Shown here piece after piece: positions 8,301 through 16,919 of a DNA stretch of 50,647 nt. Location: positions 1 to 50,647 of the forward strand of contig JAGKTY010000016.1 of assembly GCA_021153185.1 (NCBI GenBank). Direction: 5' to 3'. The notes beneath the pieces are model-generated. The model saw only the letters and a program-made list of their open reading frames with translations. It did not search any database and was not told where the DNA came from. The position numbers and the translations under genes are program-made. The stretch is from Lachnospiraceae bacterium (GTDB lineage Bacteria; Bacillota; Clostridia; Lachnospirales; Lachnospiraceae). Within the stretch, counting starts at the first letter, position 1; each line of letters begins with the position of its first letter.

Positions 8301-9242
8301 CTAAGCCCCCTTCCTTTCAAAGTACATATCAAGAGCCGCTTCCAGGATCCCCTGCACATCCTTTTTCGCTACATCCGAAAAATACTTACTGTAAACTGTT
8401 GCCGGAAGCTTAACCGAAATAGGCTTTACAATCTCAGCAGATTCCATAGGCTTGTCTACTCCCATCAATGTCTGAACTGATTCCTCTGTAATAGTGCCTG
8501 CTGCCGCTCTAATCTTCTTTGCCATATCCATTCTGATGCTTATACAGTTCTTATCCAATACCCCCTTAACCAATTCCTGCTCTTCTGCAGATAAGTAGGA
8601 AAGCTCTACACCAACAACCAATGCCAGGCTTAAATCGTCAAGCATATTTCTGAATTCCGGTATCAGCTGACCGCATCTAATGTATCTTGCGATATTTCTG
8701 CCGGTCATTCCATATTCCTGACCAATCAGTTCCCTGCTCTTGGCTATCTGGTGGACATGATGTCCACCGTCACCATTAAGCAGATGTAGTTCCTCTAAAA
8801 TTTCTTCCCTTTTCTTGGTGCCACAAACCTCATTATATCTTGTGGACAGAACCGCTATTCTCTCTGATATTGTTAAATCGCTGAAGGATCTCTGAATTAC
8901 ATTAGTCTCAACCACATAAATCCAAGCTTCATCATCCGTCAAATCTTCCTTAACAATAGCAGGAATCTCTGTAAGTCCAGCAAGCTTAGCAGCATTATGT
9001 CTGTTATGACCTGCAAGCATTTCATATCCCGAACCAAGTTTTCTAACTATGACCGGTGTAAGAATACCATGCTCTTTTATGCTCTCCACCATATCATTCA
9101 GCCTATCGCCCTTGTAAAGCTTAAATGGATGGTCATGGAATGGAGTGATGGCATCCACAGACACCATACTCACTCCACTCTCTGGAGCATCAGCTATCAA
9201 AAGGTCTATTGCATCATTAAATACTTTTCTCTTATCCTTCAT
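8301..9242 (-). CDS. parB: ParB-like partition protein
   Basis: A 313-residue ParB/Spo0J-type CTP-dependent DNA clamp, which loads at a centromere site and works with ParA to segregate or stabilise DNA. The N-terminal ParB domain has VDAITPFHDHPFK, then the box II-like MLAGHNRHNAAKLAG and ETNVIQRSFSDLTISERI; a helix-turn-helix follows (GQEYGMTGRNIARYIRCGQL). Start: ATG at 9242 overlaps the parA stop (9232) by 11 nt and lies 10 nt after AGGAG; a TTG at 9248 is the alternative. A perfect 19-nt palindrome lies within the coding sequence (8750-8768). The gene belongs to the mobile element, not the chromosomal parABS locus, to judge from context. Confidence 0.88.
   Translation of the reverse strand: MKDKRKVFNDAIDLLIADAPESGVSMVSVDAITPFHDHPFKLYKGDRLNDMVESIKEHGILTPVIVRKLGSGYEMLAGHNRHNAAKLAGLTEIPAIVKEDLTDDEAWIYVVETNVIQRSFSDLTISERIAVLSTRYNEVCGTKKREEILEELHLLNGDGGHHVHQIAKSRELIGQEYGMTGRNIARYIRCGQLIPEFRNMLDDLSLALVVGVELSYLSAEEQELVKGVLDKNCISIRMDMAKKIRAAAGTITEESVQTLMGVDKPMESAEIVKPISVKLPATVYSKYFSDVAKKDVQGILEAALDMYFERKGA
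8750..8768. repeat. Perfect 19-nt palindrome inside parB
   Basis: GGTGGACAT-G-ATGTCCACC, 9-bp perfect arms around one base, inside the parB helix-turn-helix region where it encodes Gly-Gly-His-His-Val-His. It differs from the chromosomal parS consensus (TGTTTCACGTGAAACA). It could be an element-specific parS or operator; this is inference. Confidence 0.45.
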
Positions 9243-10017
9243 AAGCAATCAGCTCCTTTCCAAAACCCAAATATGCCTTACAAGCCTTTGTCTCCGGTGC
9301 ATACTCCAAAAGCGGCTCACTGTAATAAATGCTTTCTCCTACCTTTACAGTACTTGGAATCTTGCTATTAAAAATCTTAATCTGCCCCTCAAATGTTTCA
9401 GCCACCTGCTCTGAAATCACTTTGCAGAGATTTGTCCTGGCTTCACACATGGTAAGCAGGATTCCCTCTACTTCCAACTTCGGATTGATGCGACTCTTAA
9501 TCTTTTTGATAGTCTTAAGGAAATCCTGCAACCCCATCATTGCCAACAACTGAGGATTAACAGTAATCACAACTCCATCAGCCGCTGCCAGTGCATTTAT
9601 CGTAAGCGCACCCAAGGCAGGGCAGGTATCAATAATCACATAATCGTAGGAATCTCTCAAAGGTTCTATGATATTTGCCAGCATCCTCTCAGCTCCCATT
9701 TCAAGTCTAAGCTTTGCATCCACCGCTGACAAAACCATTGATGAAGGAATGAAATCAACACCGTTGCGGTTCATAATGTACTCAGCAGGATCCGGAAGCT
9801 TTTCATCTTCCATCTGAGCCATCATTAGATGACCTATCGTAACTGGAACTGCTGCAGTATCTTCTACTCCAAAGCAGGTTGTAAGATTAGCCTGGCTATC
9901 AAAATCTACTGCCAAAACCTTTTTGCCAAGACTTGCCAATGAATATGCAAGATTATATGAGCTTGCGCTCTTACCAACTCCACCCTTAGTGGCTCCTACC
10001 AATATAACTTTTCCCAT
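9232..10017 (-). CDS. parA: ParA-family partition ATPase
   Basis: A 261-residue cytosolic Walker-type ATPase that forms dynamic patterns on the nucleoid and moves ParB-DNA complexes. The deviant Walker A KGGVGKSASSYNLA is at ~10-23, switch I-like DFDSQANLT at ~39-47 and Walker B-like DYVIIDTCPALG at ~124-135. Length is typical of small chromosome/plasmid ParA proteins without an N-terminal helix-turn-helix. It starts 9 nt after the membrane-peptide gene and overlaps parB, so all are co-transcribed. Confidence 0.92.
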   Translation of the reverse strand: MGKVILVGATKGGVGKSASSYNLAYSLASLGKKVLAVDFDSQANLTTCFGVEDTAAVPVTIGHLMMAQMEDEKLPDPAEYIMNRNGVDFIPSSMVLSAVDAKLRLEMGAERMLANIIEPLRDSYDYVIIDTCPALGALTINALAAADGVVITVNPQLLAMMGLQDFLKTIKKIKSRINPKLEVEGILLTMCEARTNLCKVISEQVAETFEGQIKIFNSKIPSTVKVGESIYYSEPLLEYAPETKACKAYLGFGKELIAYEG

Positions 10018-10026
10018 GACCTACTC

Positions 10027-10176
10027 CTATCTGAGCAGCTGATCCACAAGTGACTGTGTCTGCTCCATCATTGCCTCGTTTACCATTGCCTTAATATCAT
10101 CAAAACAGATGACCAGCACTGCTATTACAATGAATACCAGTACAAAACCGATTGTCCTTAAACTGTCTCTTCGCAT
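10027..10176 (-). CDS. 49-residue single-pass membrane peptide
   Basis: A short frame starting MRRDSLRTIGFVL, whose start overlaps the end of the SymE-like gene by 19 nt and which stops 9 nt before parA. Residues 8-25 form a strongly hydrophobic segment (TIGFVLVFIVIAVLVICF), preceded by three arginines, predicting a cytoplasmic N-terminus with one membrane span; a short amphipathic acidic tail with MVNEAMMEQTQ follows. The tight overlap on both sides argues that it is translated. The role is unknown. A membrane anchor for the partition machinery or a small toxin are two possibilities. Confidence 0.6.
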   Translation of the reverse strand: MRRDSLRTIGFVLVFIVIAVLVICFDDIKAMVNEAMMEQTQSLVDQLLR

Positions 10177-10478
10177 ACGCCATACCTCGCTTCCCTCTCT
10201 GCCACAAACTGAGCATGAAGTTTTAATTTCTCCACTTCAAATTTTTTCTTTAGAGAAGCCATCTCTCTTTCCATAAAGGCAGCTTCAGCCTCTGCCATTG
10301 CAGCTCGCTCAGCATCCGGAGTAATAACTAGCTTTCCATTCTCACAACTGACGCAAACATAATCTCCAATATCAAAACCAAGTTCCTTTAGCCACTGACC
10401 TTTTAATGTGATTGTAGGCGTTGCCTTATAGTTATAACCGCTCTGGCTTACCACCTTTATACTTCTTTTCTTTGTCAT
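10158..10478 (-). CDS. SymE-like (AbrB-fold) protein
   Basis: A 106-residue protein starting MTKKRSIKVVSQ. ATG at 10478 lies 9 nt after AGGAG; an in-frame ATG at 10508 has no such site. Residues ~14-52 (SGYNYKATPTITLKGQWLKELGF then DIGDYVCVSCENGKLVI) match the core of SymE-type proteins, which have an AbrB-like swapped-hairpin fold and are described as type I toxins or nucleic acid binders. The C-terminal half is a charged, Ala/Glu-rich helix. It is the first gene of the element beside rlmD and heads the membrane peptide-parA-parB transcript. It may be an AbrB-like regulator of that operon rather than a toxin. Confidence 0.7.
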   Translation of the reverse strand: MTKKRSIKVVSQSGYNYKATPTITLKGQWLKELGFDIGDYVCVSCENGKLVITPDAERAAMAEAEAAFMEREMASLKKKFEVEKLKLHAQFVAEREARYGVCEETV

Positions 10479-10567
10479 AATCAAAATCTCCTTTTCATAA
10501 TTTGTCATTGATTGCCTGTAACTCTGTCATTAATTCATCCGGCTCAATGGCATCACCTCCCTTTAGC

Positions 10568-10611
10568 GAAAAATAAAAATAGCTGCCAATGCTTTACGCA
10601 TCAACAGCTAT
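10568..10611 (-). terminator. Terminator after rlmD
   Basis: On the minus strand ATAGCTG (from 10611) pairs with CAGCTAT, with an inner GCAT/ATGC stem, and is followed by a run reading TTTTTATTTTT. It lies 27 nt after the rlmD stop and separates it from the accessory genes. Confidence 0.7.
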
Positions 10612-10637
10612 CGCTTAAGTTCGGTATATTTATGAAG

Positions 10638-12134
10638 TTATTTCTTTTCAGCCTGCTCTTTTTCGATTATGTTGTAATATTCATCCATATCAAGAGAAAG
10701 CTTTATGTGAGAGTCTGCTTTTCGGTTGCTCAAGAGGCATACCGTCTCTGTATGATACGTCCCCGGGAAAAGGTCGACGGCGACCGCTTTCTCCATGCGG
10801 TATCCATTGTCCATAAACACATGCAGATCCCTTGCAAGTGATGTCGCCTTGCAGGAAATATATACGATACGCTCCACGCCATAGTTAATGATCTTCGGAA
10901 GTGCCTTTGGATGAATGCCGTCACGCGGCGGGTCAAGAATGATGAAATCAGGTTTTTCCGCAATCTCATCAATGACCTTCAGCACGTCCCCCGCGATGAA
11001 TTCACAGTTATCAAGACCATTGCGCTCGGCGTTCCGTTTTGCTGCTTCCACGGCCTCCTCTACGATTTCCACACCGATGACCTTTTTTGCGACCGGCGCC
11101 ATCAGCTGTGCAATGGTACCCGTTCCGCTGTACAAATCAAACACGACCTGCTCTTTGTTTCCGATGCTTCCCACATACGATCTCGCCGTCTCATAGAGCA
11201 CCTCTGCACCAAGTGAGTTTGTCTGGAAAAAAGAAAATTCGGAAATTTCGAATTTCAAACCAAGCAGTTCTTCCGTAAAGGAAGGCTGCCCCCACAGCAA
11301 ATGCGTCGTGTCATTCTTTACCACATCCGCAATTGCATCGTTATAGGTATGCAAAATGCCTTTGAGTCTCCCCGACAAATGCTCTGATTCCACCCCACCA
11401 TCTTCGCGGCTATCTAGTTTACATAATCTATCAACAAGCACACTGAAATCACACTGCTGCTGTGTGGTGGTGACGATTGCAACGAGGATTTCTCCCGTCT
11501 TTTTGGCTTTTCGAACGAGCAGATGCCTTAGGTATCCTTCCTGTCTCATGCGATGATAAAACGGTAATCCCTTATCCCGGCAAAACGTTAACACGGTCTG
11601 CAAAATGAGTCTGAAGTCTTCATCAACAATCTGACAATCTTTGACATGCACAATATCATAAAAGCTGCCGCGCTTATGCATTCCGAGACTGAGCGGTCCG
11701 TACATATATTCATCTCCAAATGAAAACTCCATCTTATTGCGGTAGCCAAACTGCTCAGGGCTTCTCTTAATCCCCTCAAACACATAATCCGGCTCTTCGC
11801 CCCGCTCGTGATACACACCATCTAAAAGCTCCTTGATCTGATCCCGCTTCATACAAAGCTGGTCCTCATAAGGCATCGTCTGGTACGTACAGCCGCCACA
11901 CTGACCAAAATGGGGACACGGACTTGTTATCTCATAGTCTGCCTTTTTGAGGACATCGATGACGCGGCCCTCTGCTTTGCCTTTGCGTTTTTTCTGTACC
12001 TGTACACTGACTGTCTGCCCCGGCAATGCGTTTTTGACAAAAACAGGCGTCTCTTCCCCCTCAATCCGTACAATTCCTTTATTTCCATAGGCCACCTTTT
12101 CGACATAGCCTTCGTAAACCTCACCTTTTTTCAC
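10638..12134 (-). CDS. rlmD: 23S rRNA (uracil-5-)-methyltransferase RlmD/RumA-type
   Basis: Methylates a uridine of 23S rRNA (U1939 in E. coli numbering for RlmD; some Firmicutes homologues use other sites) with S-adenosylmethionine. A TRAM domain occupies ~1-60; Cys73, Cys79, Cys82 and Cys167 suit an iron-sulfur cluster; the SAM motif FDLYSGTGTIAQL lies in the C-terminal Rossmann domain, followed by DPPRDGIHP and the catalytic cysteine in YISCKAT (Cys428). Start is GTG at 12134, 8 nt after AAGGAG. The family normally ends shortly after HTETVCLLS (461-469); the extra ~29 residues resemble tails supplied by elements that integrate here, an inference. Confidence 0.92.
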   Translation of the reverse strand: MKKGEVYEGYVEKVAYGNKGIVRIEGEETPVFVKNALPGQTVSVQVQKKRKGKAEGRVIDVLKKADYEITSPCPHFGQCGGCTYQTMPYEDQLCMKRDQIKELLDGVYHERGEEPDYVFEGIKRSPEQFGYRNKMEFSFGDEYMYGPLSLGMHKRGSFYDIVHVKDCQIVDEDFRLILQTVLTFCRDKGLPFYHRMRQEGYLRHLLVRKAKKTGEILVAIVTTTQQQCDFSVLVDRLCKLDSREDGGVESEHLSGRLKGILHTYNDAIADVVKNDTTHLLWGQPSFTEELLGLKFEISEFSFFQTNSLGAEVLYETARSYVGSIGNKEQVVFDLYSGTGTIAQLMAPVAKKVIGVEIVEEAVEAAKRNAERNGLDNCEFIAGDVLKVIDEIAEKPDFIILDPPRDGIHPKALPKIINYGVERIVYISCKATSLARDLHVFMDNGYRMEKAVAVDLFPGTYHTETVCLLSNRKADSHIKLSLDMDEYYNIIEKEQAEKK

Positions 12135-12221
12135 CTGATAATCTCCTTGTATTCAACAATTATTTTTTGTAACGTTCAGCACCTCATGAACCCTTCGATG
12201 CTTCCTTTTGTTCACACCCAT

Positions 12222-12250
12222 AAAAAAAGGCTTATAGAAACCTATAAGCC
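12222..12250 (-). terminator. Terminator after the acidic-tail membrane protein
   Basis: GGCTTATAG (12229-12237) pairs with CTATAAGCC (12242-12250) around a 4-nt loop, and on the minus strand is followed by TTTTTTT (12222-12228). It lies 13 nt downstream of the stop at 12264. Confidence 0.9.
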
Positions 12251-12263
12251 CTTTCAAACATTC

Positions 12264-12563
12264 TTATTTATCCTCTGACGAGTCAGCCGGCTTAATCGGA
12301 ATGATATCGTCATCATCCTCTTCATCCTCAAAGAAGTCATCATCGAAATCATCATCAAAGTCGTCTTCAAAATCCTCTAAATAATCCGGCGTGAAATATA
12401 AGTAAACTGCATACGCGATCGTTGCAATAACTGCAACCGCACCAACAATTGCAAGCACCCAGATAACTGTGTTTGATTTCTTCTCCTCTTCCTGCTGTTT
12501 GCGGAAAATCTCGCCCGCTTTGATCATCTCTAATAATTCTTCTGCTTTGATTTTATTATTCAT
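12264..12563 (-). CDS. Small membrane protein with a highly acidic tail
   Basis: A 99-residue protein. Residues 1-28 are a charged cytoplasmic helix, ~31-55 form one membrane span (NTVIWVLAIVGAVAVIATIA and on), and ~60-82 are almost all Asp, Glu and Phe (YLEDFEDDFDDDF...). No enzymatic motif. Acidic tails of this sort may bind cations or basic proteins, but no function can be named. It has its own terminator and sits behind pcrA with a ~97-nt gap. Confidence 0.8.
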   Translation of the reverse strand: MNNKIKAEELLEMIKAGEIFRKQQEEEKKSNTVIWVLAIVGAVAVIATIAYAVYLYFTPDYLEDFEDDFDDDFDDDFFEDEEDDDDIIPIKPADSSEDK

Positions 12564-12660
12564 GGAAAAACCTCGCTTTCTTATATCTCAAATATTATAT
12601 ATAGTCTACCACCTTTTGCGGTATTTTACCACACATTTTTTGCAATTAAACGAACGAAAA

Positions 12661-15045
12661 TTAAATCTTCTCGAGCTTTGCAAACAGGGCGTACATAATC
12701 TTCTGTCCATATTGCGCATCATCAAACAACACCGTCACTTTGTGGTCGCGGTTTCCTTCTTCGATGGAAAGCACCTGACCTTCTCCGAATTTGACATGTC
12801 TGACACGGTCGCCTACACCATACGGGAGCGCACCGCCACCTTGCGGCATCCCCTTTGATACGCCCGGAAGCTCTGTCATCTTACTGATAAACGGCTTCAC
12901 CTGCGGCTGTGTCACTTTTGGCTTAACGGATGCCTTCGGTCTTGGACCCGCAGTCGTGTTTGTATTATGTAAACCAAAATTCTTTGCTGTTGAATTTGAT
13001 ACCACATCAGGCTGTGGCTGTGGTGCCATTGTCTGATAAAACGGTTTTTGCTTAAACATATGAAGCGGTTTTGCATCCGGCTCATAAGTTGCATAGCCCG
13101 GATTTTTGTAAGTCGGAACAACCCCATCAATCAGATTCGTTGGGATTTCCTTTAAAAAGCGGCTGACCGGGTTATACTGCGTCTCGCCGCGAACCATTCT
13201 CGACTTGGCACAAAGCAGTGTCAAATCCTGTTTTGCTCTCGTGATACCGACATAACAAAGGCGCCTTTCTTCCTCAAGCTCTGTCTTATCATCACTCGTA
13301 ATCGTCATAAAGCCCGGAAAGACACCATCCTCCATGCCCGCAAGATACACATGTTCAAACTCAAGACCCTTGGCACTGTGCAGTGTCATTAACAGCACAC
13401 GGTCATCATTTTCATCTGCCGAATCAATATCCGCAACAAGCGCAATCTCTTCCAGCAAGGTGCTCAGTGTCGGTTCTTCATTTTCCTGTTCAAACGAAAC
13501 CATTTTGGAGATGAGCTCGTCGATGTTCTCAATACGCATCTGGCCATCCTCTTCATCCTCCGCTTCAATCATCTCGACATATCCCGTTGTCTCAATGACA
13601 TCTTTGATTAAGCCTTCCAATCCATAAATCGGAAGTTTAGAACGGAACACCTGAATCATCGTCACAAACGGTTTGATTTTACTTGCGGCTTTTCCAATCG
13701 ATGCAATGTCCTCACATTCGCAAAGAGCGTCATAAAAACTGATTCCTTCATCGTCCGCATACTGCTGAATCTTTGCGATTGTCGTCGCACCGATTCCACG
13801 TCTCGGCACATTGATAATACGTTTCACCGCCACATCGTCGCGTCCATTGTCAATCGTCTTGAGGTATGCAAGAAGGTCCTTGATTTCCTTACGGCTATAG
13901 AAATTCACGCCGCCGACCACATTGTACGGAATGCCCTCTCTGATAAACTGCTCCTCAATGAGACGTGCCTGCGCATTCGTGCGATATAAAACAGCAGCGT
14001 CGCCAAAGCGCATCCCCAGCTTGCGGTGTTTTCTTCCGATGTCATATGCGATAAAATCCGCCTCCTCAAACGCTGTATCAAGCTGTTTGAAGTGGATTTT
14101 TTCTCCCGCATCCTGCTCGGTCCAAAGGGCCTTTTCTTTTCTGGCGGTATTGTTTCCAATGACGGCATTGGCCGCATCCAGAATATTGCCGGTGGAACGG
14201 TAATTCTGCTCAAGCTTCACCACGGTGGCATCCGGATAATGCAATTCAAAATCAAGTATGTTGCGGATGTTTGCACCACGGAATTTATAAATGGACTGGT
14301 CATCATCGCCCACGACACAAAGGTTACGTTTGCCGCCGGCAAGGAGTCTGATCAGTTCAAACTGCGCGGTGTTCGTATCCTGATACTCATCGACCATGAT
14401 ATACTCAAATCTGTTTTGATAATTTGCAAGCACTTCTCCATCCGTCCGAAGCAATTCTACCGTATTGCAAATCAGATCATCAAAATCCATGGCATTGTTT
14501 GAACGCATCGTCCGCTGATACTCTGCGTAAACCATTGCAATTTTGGATTTTTGGAAATCGCCCATTGCCTCCATCTGATACGTCAGCGGATCAATCAGTG
14601 CATCCTTTGCCGCGCTGATCGCGCCCATAATGGTCCGCTCTTTGAGCATCTTTGTATCAATCTGCAGCTTCTTGCACACTTCCTTGATGACAGTCTTCTG
14701 GTCATCCGAATCATAAATCGTAAAGTTGGTATCATATCCGATACGGTCGGCATATCTGCGCAAAATCCGTACGCACGTCGCATGAAAGGTCGCAACCCAG
14801 ATGCTCTCAGAGCCAAACCCTACCAAACCATCGACACGCTCACGCATCTCTCCCGCTGCCTTATTCGTAAACGTAATCGCAAGAATATTCCACGGATTGA
14901 CCCCGCAGTTTTCAATCAGGTATGCAATCCTGTGCGTGATCGCTCTTGTTTTGCCGCTTCCCGCACCGGCCAATATGAGAAGCGGTCCTTTTGTCTGAAA
15001 CACCGCCTCTTTTTGCATGTCATTTAACACATCATAATTTGCCAT
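12661..15045 (-). CDS. pcrA: ATP-dependent DNA helicase PcrA/UvrD
   Basis: Superfamily 1A 3'-5' helicase used in nucleotide excision repair, plasmid rolling-circle replication and removal of RecA or stalled polymerases. Walker A GAGSGKT is at 27-33, followed by TFTNKAAGEMRERV, Walker B VDEYQDTN, the GDDDQSIYKFRGA motif, QNYRS, LMTLHSAKGLEF and CYVGITRAKQDL. The C-terminal ~120 residues carry a Pro/Gln-rich linker and a PcrA-type terminal domain (VGDRVRHVKFGEGQV) that contacts RNA polymerase in Bacillus. At 794 residues it is slightly longer than typical. ATG follows AGGAG by 5 nt. Confidence 0.95.
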   Translation of the reverse strand: MANYDVLNDMQKEAVFQTKGPLLILAGAGSGKTRAITHRIAYLIENCGVNPWNILAITFTNKAAGEMRERVDGLVGFGSESIWVATFHATCVRILRRYADRIGYDTNFTIYDSDDQKTVIKEVCKKLQIDTKMLKERTIMGAISAAKDALIDPLTYQMEAMGDFQKSKIAMVYAEYQRTMRSNNAMDFDDLICNTVELLRTDGEVLANYQNRFEYIMVDEYQDTNTAQFELIRLLAGGKRNLCVVGDDDQSIYKFRGANIRNILDFELHYPDATVVKLEQNYRSTGNILDAANAVIGNNTARKEKALWTEQDAGEKIHFKQLDTAFEEADFIAYDIGRKHRKLGMRFGDAAVLYRTNAQARLIEEQFIREGIPYNVVGGVNFYSRKEIKDLLAYLKTIDNGRDDVAVKRIINVPRRGIGATTIAKIQQYADDEGISFYDALCECEDIASIGKAASKIKPFVTMIQVFRSKLPIYGLEGLIKDVIETTGYVEMIEAEDEEDGQMRIENIDELISKMVSFEQENEEPTLSTLLEEIALVADIDSADENDDRVLLMTLHSAKGLEFEHVYLAGMEDGVFPGFMTITSDDKTELEEERRLCYVGITRAKQDLTLLCAKSRMVRGETQYNPVSRFLKEIPTNLIDGVVPTYKNPGYATYEPDAKPLHMFKQKPFYQTMAPQPQPDVVSNSTAKNFGLHNTNTTAGPRPKASVKPKVTQPQVKPFISKMTELPGVSKGMPQGGGALPYGVGDRVRHVKFGEGQVLSIEEGNRDHKVTVLFDDAQYGQKIMYALFAKLEKI

Positions 15046-15066
15046 AAAAGCTCCTATATACGTCTC

Positions 15067-15095
15067 AAAAAAAGAGCTGCCGTTTTGGCAGCTCT
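15067..15095 (-). terminator. Terminator after the SPFH gene
   Basis: AGAGCTGCC (15073-15081) pairs with GGCAGCTCT (15087-15095); the minus-strand RNA ends in a T run (15067-15073). Confidence 0.9.
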
Positions 15096-15117
15096 CTATG
15101 ATTCTTTGATCATTTGC

Positions 15118-16095
15118 TTACACTAACTTTGTTCCGCAATTGCCACAGAATTTCGCCCCATTTGTTGGGGTGCCGCATTCCGGACAGAATTTTGGAGCAG
15201 TGCCATTACCGGCCGGCTGTCCCTGACCGGACTGCTGCATTCCGGAATTCATCATGCCCTGGTTCATCATGTTGTTCACCATCTGCTGACCCATCATCAT
15301 GCCCATCTGCATGCCCATCATATCGCCTGCCATATTGTTGCCGCCTTTTGCCATGCCATCAGCTGCTGCCATCTGTGTGTATTTATTGAGGTCACCAACC
15401 ATCGCCTGACCTGCCGCTTTTTCCTGCATCTTGCGGATTTCTTCCGGATAGTTAAAGCTCTCAATTGTAAAATCTGTAATGCCGATACCGATTTTACGCA
15501 TCTCCATATCAAGCTCTGACTCAACACCTTTTGCGATGTTGCGCGCATCAGCCTGCAGGTTGAACATATCTTTGCCTTCTTTGGCAATCCAGCTCATAAA
15601 AAGCTGATCAAGGCTTGCCGTGATACGCTCTTTGATATCGTCTACCGTATATGTCTGCATCGTTCCCGCAAGTTTATCAATCACGATTGAATGATCTGCC
15701 ACGCGGCAGTTGAATGTACCGAATGCACGGATTGGCATTCCACCCGGAAGTCCCGGTGCCGGAACGTTGATTGCATTTTTGGTGCCCCATTTGCACAGAA
15801 GCTCTTTTGTATTGATGAACACAACCTCTGCACGGATGCCGGAATTGAAACCGAATTTGAAGCCCTTCAGTGTAGAAAGGAACGGAATGATCTCTGTCTC
15901 GATATTGTAGCTTCCTTCATCCGTGAAGATACCTTCCACTTTTCCGTTGTATAAAAAGATTGCATCCTGTCCCGGACGAATGATGAGTCTGGAACCTTTT
16001 TTGATCTCATCATTTGACCATTTCCAGAACAGAACACCCGGTTTTGCTTCATCCCACTCGATGACATTTAATAACTGATTTTGAAATAATCCCAT
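15118..16095 (-). CDS. SPFH-domain protein with C-terminal zinc ribbon (YdjI-like)
   Basis: A 325-residue protein of the bacterial SPFH/flotillin-like group related to Bacillus YdjI, also annotated as virion core protein-like. The SPFH domain covers roughly residues 20-240; a Gly/Met/Gln-rich linker with many MGMQMGMMMGQQM-like stretches follows; the end is a zinc ribbon with two CxxC pairs (FCPECGTP and FCGNCGTK). No membrane span is visible. It lies 22 nt behind the PspA gene. In Bacillus the PspA homologue YdjF and YdjGHI act together in membrane-stress protection, so this pair probably does likewise. Confidence 0.85.
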   Translation of the reverse strand: MGLFQNQLLNVIEWDEAKPGVLFWKWSNDEIKKGSRLIIRPGQDAIFLYNGKVEGIFTDEGSYNIETEIIPFLSTLKGFKFGFNSGIRAEVVFINTKELLCKWGTKNAINVPAPGLPGGMPIRAFGTFNCRVADHSIVIDKLAGTMQTYTVDDIKERITASLDQLFMSWIAKEGKDMFNLQADARNIAKGVESELDMEMRKIGIGITDFTIESFNYPEEIRKMQEKAAGQAMVGDLNKYTQMAAADGMAKGGNNMAGDMMGMQMGMMMGQQMVNNMMNQGMMNSGMQQSGQGQPAGNGTAPKFCPECGTPTNGAKFCGNCGTKLV

Positions 16096-16117
16096 GCTTT
16101 ACTCCTTACTGTTGCGA

Positions 16118-16804
16118 TTACTGCATCCCCATCTCAGCCTTTAATGCCGCAAGCTCATCATCAAGTGCTGCGTCATTGGACTGCTGCTCATATTTTTTCT
16201 CAAGGGATGAAATATCTGTTGTTTCATTTGAGCGATTGAGTTCTTCCATCGCATCTGCTTCATCCATCATACGGTTCACGCGTTCTTCCATCTTATTGAA
16301 TGCTGCCATATGATTGCCGGCCTGATCAATGCCTGATGAAAGCTTATTCATCTTCTTCTTGGTCTCAGCCACAGAAAGCTTTGCCTTCAGCATTGACTGA
16401 CGGCTCTTGAGCTCTGAGATATCTGCCTCAAGCTTATCATGCATCTCACGCATTTTCATGCTGTTTTCACATGCCATTGTATAGCTCTGGTCAAGCGCTG
16501 TTCTCTCATTGACAAGATTTGCCTTTTTGGCAAGAAACTGTTTTGCCTCTGCATCATTTCCTGCTGCAACGGCACGTCTTGCATACTCATCCATCTTGGC
16601 AATCTCTGCCTCGCAATCGTCAAGCTTGCGCTTTGCCGACTTTTCTTCTGCCATAACAGAAGCTGTCTCAGTCTTAACCTTTGCAAAATCATTCTGCAAA
16701 TCTCTCAAATATTGATCGATCATTTTTTCAGGATCTTCGCATTTGTCGAGAAGTGCGTTAATGTTTGCTTCCATAATTTCTTTAAATCTTGCAATAATGC
16801 CCAT
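16118..16804 (-). CDS. pspA: PspA/IM30 family phage shock protein
   Basis: A 228-residue, almost wholly alpha-helical coiled-coil protein of the PspA/Vipp1/ESCRT-III family, which assembles on the inner face of stressed membranes and limits proton leakage. It opens MGIIARFKEIMEANINALLD and continues CEDPEKMIDQYLRDLQNDFAKV, the family signature, followed by long heptad stretches to ~residue 190. RBS AAGGAGG. First gene of a two-gene operon with the SPFH protein, behind a strong promoter at 16838-16867. Confidence 0.93.
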   Translation of the reverse strand: MGIIARFKEIMEANINALLDKCEDPEKMIDQYLRDLQNDFAKVKTETASVMAEEKSAKRKLDDCEAEIAKMDEYARRAVAAGNDAEAKQFLAKKANLVNERTALDQSYTMACENSMKMREMHDKLEADISELKSRQSMLKAKLSVAETKKKMNKLSSGIDQAGNHMAAFNKMEERVNRMMDEADAMEELNRSNETTDISSLEKKYEQQSNDAALDDELAALKAEMGMQ

Positions 16805-16837
16805 AAGTTTTCCTCCTTTACCACAAGCGGTCTATTC

Positions 16838-16867
16838 ATTATATCATACGGCGATATGGTATCGCAA
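16838..16867 (-). promoter_or_regulatory. Promoter of pspA-SPFH operon
   Basis: Minus strand TTGCGA (16867-16862), 18-nt spacer, TATAAT (16843-16838), giving a short leader ahead of the pspA ribosome binding site. Looks like a housekeeping sigma promoter. Confidence 0.7.
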
Positions 16868-16919
16868 GAATTCGCACTTAGTTTTCGGTAAAAATTGACA
16901 CTGTGCACTGCGCAAAATA

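Larger units (their letters stand above)
1..10637. mobile_element. Probable end of an integrated mobile element next to rlmD
   Basis: Seen: this block holds a plasmid-type partition pair, a SymE-like protein, a small membrane peptide, a sigma-like protein and a defence operon, all placed directly behind the 3' end of rlmD. Known: the 3' end of rum/rlmD genes is a recurrent integration site for integrative and conjugative elements of Gram-positive bacteria. Inferred: this is one end of such an element, with the A+T-rich restriction/NACHT cargo nested inside a more G+C-rich backbone. No integrase, relaxase or second attachment site lies in the window, so the outer limit is unknown and the rlmD-side limit is placed only by gene content. 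Confidence 0.5.
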
